NCBI GenBank assembly: GCA_003168295.1
Contig: PMST01000439.1
Location: 1,229-6,482, forward strand
Direction: 5' to 3'
Origin: Actinomycetota bacterium
GTDB lineage: Bacteria; Actinomycetota; Actinomycetes; Streptosporangiales; Streptosporangiaceae
Length of the DNA stretch: 5,254 bases
The position numbers and the translations under genes were made by a program. Below, piece after piece: positions 1-5,254 of the stretch (positions are counted from its first letter, which is position 1; every line of letters starts with the position of its first letter). The notes under the pieces are model-generated. The model was given only the letters and a program-made list of their open reading frames with translations, searched no databases and was not told where the DNA came from.

Positions 1-382
1 GCTCACGCACCGGCAGCAGCGCCGCGTACTGGTCGCGGGCACCAGCCGCATCTCCGGCGTTCCAGGCCCACTGGGCGAGGTTAGCGCGGGTGGCTAGCGT
101 GTCCGGGTGCTCGGCGCCCAGCACCCGCTCATGCACCGCCGCCACTGCGGCGAACTGGTCGCGGGCACCGGCCGTATCCCCCGCCAACCCGGTCCAGAGG
201 GCGAGGCCGGCGCGGGCGGCCAGCGTGTCCGGGTGCCTGGGGCCGAGCACCCGCTTGTGCACCGGTACCAGGGAGGCGAACTGGTCGCGGGCACCGGCCG
301 TATTCCCCGCCATCCCCGTGAAATAGGCGAGGCCGGCGCGGGCGGCCAGCGTGTCCGGGTGATCGAGGCCCAGCACCCGCTC
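1..382 (-). repeat. TPR-coding tandem array of gene B, 126-base units, cut by window edge
   Basis: Three complete 126-base units (257-382, 131-256, 5-130) are followed by the first codon of another at 2-4, so the array continues beyond the window. The encoded units share the pattern RVLG, HPDTLA.RA.LA, AG..AGARDQ, the same 42-residue period as gene A, and start at the equivalent place in the protein (residue 587, against 582 in gene A). They keep the HPDTL form common in this TPR class; gene A mostly has HPATL. A more degenerate helix pair (SYVGFSGSYGAA) precedes the array, as in gene A. Confidence 0.9.
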
Positions 383-2140
383 GCGCGCCTTAAGCACCTC
401 TTGCTGGAGATCACAGGCAGCCCCGTAACTGCCGCTGAACCCCACGTAGCTGGCGACCCGTCCCATGCCACCGGTGTCAACGGATAGGGCAGCCTGGGCG
501 TGCGGCAGCAGCAATGCAAAGACGGACCAGGATTCCGGGTTCTGTGGGTTAGCGGGCAGGGCGGACTCGATCACCACGGCTGCGGCCTGTCGCCACGCCG
601 CAGCCAGCTCCGCAGGCATCTGATCAGCTGTGATGGCCTGGATCAGCCGGTGCACTGACACCGACCCATCCGCAGGCTGGCTGACCAGCGAATACCGGCG
701 CAGCGCCGCGATAGCGTCTTTGGCTGCCAACTCGTCCTCCTGCAGCGGCAACAGCGCTGACGCCACCTCATCCCCCAGCTGCTCGGCAAGCCCAGGACAT
801 GGCTGCAACAGCAATCGCAGCGGAACTGCTTCGGGCGCGCAGTACGCCAGCAGTCGCAGCAAACCGACTGCCCCGGCTGCGGACTGCTCCAGCTGGTCCA
901 AGGCCAGCGCCCAGGCTGTCGCCACCGTCTTGCGGTAGCCAGTGGGCTCACCACGACCCAGCATGTCAGCGCGCCGCTGCCGGAAAGATGCCAGGTACCC
1001 AGCGATGCTGTCCCCGGTGGCCTGGATATACGCACCAGCCTGCTCCAGCGCCAACGGCAGCCCGCCTAGCTCGGTGGCAAGGTCACGGGCCGCACCGGGT
1101 GCCCGCTGGTCAGCGTCGGCGGTGCGGTTAATCAAAAAGCCCGCGGCGACTTCGGTGTCGAGAACCGGCACTTGCAGGGCCTGGCCGGGTGGCCAGTCTT
1201 GGTTCTGGGTAGTGATCAACATCCGCCCGCGCCCAGCCGGCGGCAAAAAGCCCTCGACCACCGCCCGGTCCGGGGCGTTGTCGAACACCAGTAGCCACTC
1301 CGCCGAGAACACAGCGAGCATTCCGTGCACCGACGCCACCGGGTCTCGGGAGTCGGTCGCATCCCGCACCCCGAGCTGGGCCGCCAGCTCGGCGAACCCG
1401 GCCGCCAGCACCGTAGGGTTCTCCGCAGCGAACTGCCAGCCCACTCCGACCTCGGCCAGCTGCCGATGCGCGTACTCCAGCGCCACGCTGGTCTTCCCCG
1501 CGCCGCCCGGGCCGCACAGCGCCACCACCCGCGGCCCGGCGCCGCCGTCCCCGGTCAGCAGGGCATTCAGCTCGGCCAGCAGCTCCTCTCGTCCGGCCAG
1601 GAACACCGGCCGCGGCGCCAGCCGCAGCACCCGGCCCACCGCTACCGGACCGGCTGGCTGCTGATCCAGCCTGGCCAGCTTGTCCAGCTCGCCCTGGACT
1701 CCAGTGCTCAGCCCCTGGATCAAGCCCTCCAGATTAGTGAACTCCGCCGGACGCACCTCGCGGGCCACCTCATCGCGGAACGCGCGCACCAACGGGGCTC
1801 TGGCCGGATCCTCCAAATCCGACAAGCGCACGTCGGGAATGTTCATGCGTAGCAGCGCCACCCGCGGGATGCCGCACTCACCGGCCCGCCGAAACTCAAG
1901 ATGCGTGATCGACAGGCCCTCCGGATTGTCCTCCGGGGGCTGGAACCCGTACCGGTGCCCCGCGATCAGCACATACAGGTCACAGATGCCGACATCCTCC
2001 AGGCAGCTCTTCTCCACGGTGTCACTGTCGGGCAAGTAACTGTCGACCGCCTGATGCCGCGCCCGCCGCAGCCAGTCCAGCACCGCCCGCCGTTCCTCCG
2101 TCAGGTCGGCGATCGTGGACGACACATAGACCTTGGCCAA
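1..2140 (-). CDS. Gene B: DUF4062 - NB-ARC (STAND NTPase) - TPR protein, C-terminus cut by window edge
   Basis: Paralogue of gene A, in the same orientation 522 bases downstream. One open frame gives 713 residues with no stop or frameshift and runs off the left edge. The N-terminal DUF4062-type domain begins MAKVYVSSTIADL, with DLYVLIAGHRYG at 54-65, LSITHLEF at 76-83, then AGE and PR. The NB-ARC core begins near 173 (LAPRPVFLAGREELL). It has Walker A GPGGAGKTS at 210-218 (Lys216), Walker B WLLVFDN at 282-288 (Asp287), GLPLA at 360-364 and MHD-like VHRLIQ at 496-501. From 587 on there are three complete 42-residue TPR units and the first residue of a fourth. Start: TTG at 2138-2140 gives the N-terminus I recall as typical of relatives and has GGGGG six bases upstream. 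An in-frame GTG at 2183-2185 would add 15 residues unlike the family. Probable NTP-dependent signalling or immune switch, inferred from architecture only. Confidence 0.93.
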   Translation of the reverse strand, partial: MAKVYVSSTIADLTEERRAVLDWLRRARHQAVDSYLPDSDTVEKSCLEDVGICDLYVLIAGHRYGFQPPEDNPEGLSITHLEFRRAGECGIPRVALLRMNIPDVRLSDLEDPARAPLVRAFRDEVAREVRPAEFTNLEGLIQGLSTGVQGELDKLARLDQQPAGPVAVGRVLRLAPRPVFLAGREELLAELNALLTGDGGAGPRVVALCGPGGAGKTSVALEYAHRQLAEVGVGWQFAAENPTVLAAGFAELAAQLGVRDATDSRDPVASVHGMLAVFSAEWLLVFDNAPDRAVVEGFLPPAGRGRMLITTQNQDWPPGQALQVPVLDTEVAAGFLINRTADADQRAPGAARDLATELGGLPLALEQAGAYIQATGDSIAGYLASFRQRRADMLGRGEPTGYRKTVATAWALALDQLEQSAAGAVGLLRLLAYCAPEAVPLRLLLQPCPGLAEQLGDEVASALLPLQEDELAAKDAIAALRRYSLVSQPADGSVSVHRLIQAITADQMPAELAAAWRQAAAVVIESALPANPQNPESWSVFALLLPHAQAALSVDTGGMGRVASYVGFSGSYGAACDLQQEVLKARERVLGLDHPDTLAARAGLAYFTGMAGNTAGARDQFASLVPVHKRVLGPRHPDTLAARAGLALWTGLAGDTAGARDQFAAVAAVHERVLGAEHPDTLATRANLAQWAWNAGDAAGARDQYAALLPVRE

Positions 2141-2146
2141 CTCATA

Positions 2147-2151
2147 CCCCC
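2147..2151 (-). promoter_or_regulatory. Possible ribosome binding site of gene B
   Basis: A GGGGG run on the minus strand lies six bases upstream of the proposed TTG start at 2138-2140. It is only a partial match to the anti-Shine-Dalgarno complement. The start call rests more on the recognisable MAKVYVSST N-terminus than on this site. Confidence 0.4.
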
Positions 2152-2215
2152 ACGCCGCCCTCGCTGCGTGACCCAACCATCGCACGCTGCAGCTCGCCCT
2201 GCCACCCAGACCGGC

Positions 2216-2241
2216 GGTAAATATTGGGCGGCTTATTTACC
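2216..2241. promoter_or_regulatory. Perfect AT-rich dyad upstream of gene B (operator candidate)
   Basis: GGTAAATA and its exact reverse complement TATTTACC are separated by ten bases (2216-2223 and 2234-2241). The arms are AT-rich in otherwise GC-rich DNA and lie 76 to 101 bases upstream of the gene B TTG. Two half-sites with centres 18 bases apart are typical in form for a dimeric regulator binding near a promoter. A hairpin in the RNA is possible but would be weak. Regulator unknown. Confidence 0.45.
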
Positions 2242-2448
2242 AGGCACGCTGCCCGCTATGGGTCAGGGTTCATCGATTCGAATGACGTCGCGCGGCCCAT
2301 CGATCTAAACGGCGCCCATGGAGGATGTTGGTCAAGTCCTACATCAGTCCAAGCATCCTGGCTGGTCGGCTGAGGATTGAAGCGACGTACCCACTTTGAT
2401 CTTCTGCCAGCTGTACGCCTCTAGCTACCGTGCGAGCTGTTCGTCACG

Positions 2449-2532
2449 TCGTCCCTAGCTTCACCACGCAGATTGTCGCGGCGCGCCGCGACTAGGGCCA
2501 GCTGCCTGCCGTGTGGGTGTACTCGTCCCTAG
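2449..2532. repeat. Repeated TCGTCCCTAG motif flanking the palindrome
   Basis: The ten bases TCGTCCCTAG occur at 2449-2458 and again at 2523-2532, in the same direction 74 bases apart. An inverted core, CTAGGG, lies between them at 2492-2497 and overlaps the last base of the 18-base palindrome. The cluster may be a set of binding sites. The copies are short, so chance is not excluded. Confidence 0.35.
2475..2492. repeat. 18-base perfect GC-rich palindrome
   Basis: GTCGCGGCG is followed directly by its reverse complement CGCCGCGAC with no spacer. It sits mid-gap, far from both coding ends, and has no T tract beside it, so it does not look like a terminator. It could be a protein-binding site, or chance in GC-rich DNA. 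Confidence 0.5.
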
Positions 2533-2662
2533 AGGGGTCTTTGATAAATCCCACACCTGTCCGGCCAGTTCAACGCGCCGTCTCGCGATCGAGGCTGTGT
2601 ACGCGCTCTGATGTCAGGCCCTTGACCGGTCCCGGATCCGGGCTTGGATTCGTAGCCGCGGA

Positions 2663-5125
2663 TTACTCAGGGTTCTGCGCCAGCCTGGTCCAGTGGGCCA
2701 GGCTGGCGCGGACGGTGAGCGTGGCGGGGTGCTCGGCGCCGGAGACCCGCTCGCGGATCGGCACCAGCGCGGCGAACTGGTCCCGGGCCCCCGCCGCATC
2801 CCCCGCCTCCCCGGTCCAGCGGGCCAGGTCGGATCGGTCGGTGAGTATGTCGGGGTGCCCGGCGCTCAGGACCCGCTCGCGGACCGGCAGCAGCGCGGCG
2901 AACTGGTCCCGGGCCCCGGCCGGATCCCCCGCCACCCCGGTCCAGCGGGCCAGGTTGGCGCGGACGGTGAGCGTGGCGGGGTGCTCGGCGCCGGAGACCC
3001 GCTCGCGGACCGGCAGCAGCGCGGCGACCTGGTCCCGGGCCCCGGCCGGATCCCCCGCCGCCCCGGTCCAGCGGGCCAGGTTGGAGCGGGCGGAGAGCGT
3101 GGCGGGGTACTCGGCGCCGGAGACCCGCTCGATGACCGGTACCAGCGCGGCGAACTGGTCCCGGGCCCCGGCCGGATCCCCCGCCCTCCCGGTCCAGTAG
3201 GCCAGGTTGGAGCGGGCGGAGAGCGTGCCGGGGTGCTCGGCGCCGGAGACCCGCTCGATGACCGGCACCAGCGCGGCGAACTGGTCCCGGGCCCCGGCCG
3301 GATCCCCCGCCCTCCCGGTCCAGCGGGCCAGGTCGGCGCAGGCGGTCAGCGTGGCGGGGTGCTCGGGGCCCCGGGTTTCCTCCCTGGCGTGCAGGACCTG
3401 CTGCTGAACGGCCAGCGCCGCGGCGTAGCTGCCGCTTTCGCCCAGATACCGGGCCAGCTGGTACATGCCGTCGCTGGCCGGGTCCAGCGTGGCCTGGGCA
3501 TGGGGCAGCAGCGCCGCGAACACCGGCCAGCACCCCGGGTCCTGCGGGTCGCCGGGCAGCGCGGCCTCGACCACCGCGGCGGCAGCCCGCCGCCAGGCCT
3601 CCTCCTCCAGCGCCGGAAGCTGATCCAAAGTGATCGCCTGCACCAGCCGATGCACCGACACCAGCCCGCCCCGTGGCGCGCTGATCAGCGAGAACCGCCG
3701 CAGCCCCGCCACTGTCTCATCCCGCGCCAGGTCATCGTCCAGCAGCGGCACCAGCAACGGCGCCACCACGGCATCGAAGTCCGCCGCGACCAGGCCCGGG
3801 CGCAGCAGCAGGTCTAGCGGGATGTCCTCGGCCGCGCAGCACGCCGCCAGCCGCAGCAGCCCCGCCGCCGGGCTGGCCCCGCCCAGCCCGGCCAGCGCCA
3901 GCGACCAAGTGGTAGTGACCCGCTTGTCATACCCGGCCGGATCCCCCCGGCCCAGCAGCTCGGCCCGCCGCACCTGGAACAGTCCCAGGTACCCGGCGAT
4001 GCTACGGCCCGAGGCCTGCATGTACGCGCCCGCCTGCTCCAGCGCCAGCGGCAGCCCGCCCAGCTCACCCGCCAGCTCCAAGGCCGCCGCCTGCTCGGCA
4101 GGTCCGGGCGCCTCCGTACGGTCCAGCAGGAACCCCGCTGCGAGGTCCCGGTCCAGGACCGGGACCTCCAGCACCTGCCGGCCCGGCCAGGACCCGAACT
4201 GGCTGGTGATCACCACCCGCCCCCCGCCCGCCGGCGGCACCCGGCCCGCTACCGCCGCCGGGTCCGGCACGTTATCGAAGACCAGCAGCCAGTCATCCCG
4301 CCGGGCCAGCACCGCATGCACCCGCCCCACCGGATCCCCGTCCCCGGCACCTAGATGCGCGGCTAGCTCGGCGAACCCAGCGGCCAGCCCGGCCGGGTCC
4401 TCGGCCGGCAACTGCCACACCACCCCCAACCCGCCTGCCTGCCGGTGGGCGTACTCCACCGCCACGCTGGTCTTGCCCGCACCCCCCATCCCGGACAGCA
4501 CCACCACCCCTGGCCCCGCCCCGGCGGCCAGCCGGGCGTCCAGCCCGGCCAGCAGCTCCTCCCGCCCCGCCAGGTACACCGGCCGCGGCGCCAGCCGCAC
4601 CGCCACCCCGTGACCACCCAGCCCCGCAGCCCGGCCGCCCAGCGCCTGCTGCAGAGTTGTAAGTGCTTGGAACAGCAGCGTCTCCAGCCGGTCAGGGGAA
4701 TCCACCCGCTGCACCGTGATCCCGGCGTCCTTGACCCGGTCCCGGAACGCCCGCTGCCGCTCCCCGAACACCGGATCGGACAAGAACACGCCCGGCAGCG
4801 GCAGGACCGCGTTCTCATCCAGCACGAACACCAGCCGGGGCAGGCCCAGCTCCCCGGCCTCGGCGAACTCCAGCTCCGTATAGGAAAGAGCAGGCTCGTC
4901 CCGGACCGGAGAGCCGTACCGGAACCCGATGATCCCCGCGTACACATCGGCCCGCCCGACCTGCTCGTGGCAATAGCTCGCGGGCTTGTCCTCCCGGGCG
5001 GTGAAATACGCCATGTCCAGCACCACGCCATCGGCCCGGATCACCGCCTGCTCGGCCGCGGTCACGAACGACCGGCCCGCCGGGTACTGGCGCAACTCCG
5101 ACGTATGACTCAAGAACACCCGCAA
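2663..5125 (-). CDS. Gene A: DUF4062 - NB-ARC (STAND NTPase) - TPR protein, complete
   Basis: Probable cytoplasmic NLR-like signalling ATPase of about 820 residues (TAA stop at 2663-2665). No signal peptide or membrane segment is visible. Residues about 2-160 form a DUF4062-type domain: VFLSHTSELR near the start, DVYAGIIGFRYG at 60-71 and LSYTELEF at 80-87, followed by AGE and PR. The NB-ARC core starts near 178 (LAPRPVYLAGREELL). It has Walker A GMGGAGKTS at 212-220 (Lys218), Walker B WLLVFDN ending near 285 (Asp284), GLPLA at 357-361 and an MHD-like VHRLVQ at 491-496 closing the winged helix. From 582 to the end there are five full 42-residue TPR units and a sixth partial unit. The start chosen is TTG at 5123-5125, because GGAGG lies five bases upstream and the protein then begins MRVFLSHTSE, as I recall for relatives. 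GTG at 5135-5137 adds four residues but has no visible ribosome site. Domain calls come from motifs; the defence or signalling role is inference. Confidence 0.95.
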   Translation of the reverse strand: MRVFLSHTSELRQYPAGRSFVTAAEQAVIRADGVVLDMAYFTAREDKPASYCHEQVGRADVYAGIIGFRYGSPVRDEPALSYTELEFAEAGELGLPRLVFVLDENAVLPLPGVFLSDPVFGERQRAFRDRVKDAGITVQRVDSPDRLETLLFQALTTLQQALGGRAAGLGGHGVAVRLAPRPVYLAGREELLAGLDARLAAGAGPGVVVLSGMGGAGKTSVAVEYAHRQAGGLGVVWQLPAEDPAGLAAGFAELAAHLGAGDGDPVGRVHAVLARRDDWLLVFDNVPDPAAVAGRVPPAGGGRVVITSQFGSWPGRQVLEVPVLDRDLAAGFLLDRTEAPGPAEQAAALELAGELGGLPLALEQAGAYMQASGRSIAGYLGLFQVRRAELLGRGDPAGYDKRVTTTWSLALAGLGGASPAAGLLRLAACCAAEDIPLDLLLRPGLVAADFDAVVAPLLVPLLDDDLARDETVAGLRRFSLISAPRGGLVSVHRLVQAITLDQLPALEEEAWRRAAAAVVEAALPGDPQDPGCWPVFAALLPHAQATLDPASDGMYQLARYLGESGSYAAALAVQQQVLHAREETRGPEHPATLTACADLARWTGRAGDPAGARDQFAALVPVIERVSGAEHPGTLSARSNLAYWTGRAGDPAGARDQFAALVPVIERVSGAEYPATLSARSNLARWTGAAGDPAGARDQVAALLPVRERVSGAEHPATLTVRANLARWTGVAGDPAGARDQFAALLPVRERVLSAGHPDILTDRSDLARWTGEAGDAAGARDQFAALVPIRERVSGAEHPATLTVRASLAHWTRLAQNPE
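2666..3382 (-). repeat. TPR-coding tandem array of gene A, 126-base units
   Basis: Five complete 126-base units (3257-3382, 3131-3256, 3005-3130, 2879-3004, 2753-2878) and a partial sixth (2666-2752, 29 codons) follow one another without gaps and end at the stop codon. Each full unit encodes 42 residues on the pattern ERVSGAEHP, then TL, R.NLA, WTG.AGD and AGARDQFAAL. This fits the 42-residue TPR class (TPR_10/TPR_12-like). At the DNA level adjacent units are nearly identical over long blocks. The unit at 2753-2878 is the most divergent in its EHP region (SAGHPDILTDRSD). A more degenerate helix pair lies just before the array, at residues about 555-581. In NLR-like proteins such arrays usually bind the ligand or partner. 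Confidence 0.92.
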
Positions 5126-5254
5126 CGGCCCCTCCACAAACCGTCACGCTACCGCGACTCGCCAGCCGCGAGACCCGTAGCCAGTCAGGCACTCGCCGCC
5201 CCAGCCTGGAACACACCGCCCTGCCACACCCCGCGGGACTGTAATTTCAACGGT
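5126..5254 (-). other. Upstream region of gene A
   Basis: Leader and possible promoter region, cut by the right edge of the window. On the minus strand it contains a TAGCGT (5146-5151) that fits the actinobacterial TANNNT form of a -10 box, but no good -35 box lies 16-19 bases upstream. There is a TTGAAA at 5245-5250 with no matching -10 box. A small hairpin, CTCGC - CAGCC - GCGAG, lies at 5158-5172. No gene is seen here. Confidence 0.3.
5131..5135 (-). promoter_or_regulatory. Ribosome binding site deciding the gene A start
   Basis: On the minus strand GGAGG (GGAGGGG in full) is followed by five bases and then TTG at 5123-5125. This favours TTG over the GTG at 5135-5137, which overlaps the site itself. 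An in-frame TGA at 5144-5146 rules out any start further upstream. Confidence 0.7.

Larger units (their letters stand above)
2141..2662. other. Intergenic region between genes A and B
   Basis: These 522 bases hold no convincing gene. They contain visible AT-rich patches (near 2218-2240 and 2540-2550) unlike the flanking coding DNA. I find no hairpin followed by a T tract, so no intrinsic terminator for gene A can be called. The length of the gap suggests gene B has its own promoter, but no well-spaced -35/-10 pair stands out. Three elements are listed separately: a 26-base dyad near gene B, an 18-base perfect palindrome, and repeated CCCTAG motifs around it. Confidence 0.7.

Noticed and set aside
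2271..2290. TTCGAAT at 2277-2283, resembling a tRNA T-loop
   Set aside because: The flanking bases do not form a T-arm stem, and no anticodon or acceptor arm can be found around it.
2303..2335. Possible gene B promoter: TTGACC (2330-2335) with TTAGAT (2303-2308) on the minus strand
   Set aside because: The spacing is 21 bases (20 for the overlapping TTTAGA), longer than the usual 16-19, and the -10 match is poor.
2461..2556. Small minus-strand open frame of 31 codons starting at a GTG in the gap
   Set aside because: It has only a weak ribosome site, no recognisable features, and overlaps the palindrome and repeat cluster. It is expected by chance in high-GC DNA.
2631..2642. CCCGGATCCGGG palindrome just after the gene A stop, as a terminator
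   Set aside because: It has a four-base stem with a four-base loop at best and no T tract after it in the direction of transcription.
2666..3382. Regular repeats that might suggest a CRISPR array
   Set aside because: The period is 126 bases with no unique spacers, and the repeats are in frame and encode 42-residue TPR units.
2693..3817. Plus-strand open frame of 374 codons opposite gene A
   Set aside because: It is a shadow of the GC-rich TPR region. It is low-complexity (Gly, Pro, Arg, Gln rich), carries the same 126-base period, and has no recognisable domain. The minus-strand frame has clear NB-ARC and TPR motifs.
3630..4613. Plus-strand open frame of 327 codons opposite the gene A NTPase region
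   Set aside because: It is a Ser/Ala/Pro/Arg-rich translation typical of an antisense frame in high-GC DNA. A similar shadow appears opposite the same region of gene B (942-1664), which points to composition and not to a gene.

Overview
This is high-GC DNA with strongly G/C-biased third codon positions. It looks like an actinomycete chromosome (Streptomyces, Frankia or a related filamentous actinobacterium). That placement rests on composition and on the protein families seen; no ribosomal or taxonomic marker is present. Everything clearly coding lies on the minus strand, and there are only two genes.

Layout, in the direction of transcription (right to left): a short upstream region (about 5126-5254); gene A (2663-5125, complete, about 820 residues); a 522-base gap (2141-2662) with no convincing gene but several palindromic elements; gene B (1-2140), which starts at a TTG and is still open at the left edge, so its C-terminus is missing. 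Gene B gives 713 residues with no frameshift or stop in the window.

Both genes encode the same three-part architecture: an N-terminal DUF4062-type domain (Rossmann/TIR-like in its motif pattern), a central NB-ARC/STAND P-loop NTPase with a winged-helix segment, and a C-terminal array of 42-residue tetratricopeptide repeats. This is the plan of bacterial NLR-like signal-transduction ATPases: the TPR array would act as sensor, the NTPase as oligomerising switch and the N-terminal domain as output. The two proteins are clearly paralogous over the NTPase and TPR parts. Their N-terminal domains have diverged far more and keep only a skeleton of shared motifs. A role in antiphage defence or stress signalling is plausible from architecture, but nothing in the window proves it.

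The strongest leads are the tandem pair with unequal divergence along its length, the near-identical and mosaic 126-base repeats in the sensor part of gene A, and a perfect 8-10-8 AT-rich dyad just upstream of gene B that could be an operator.
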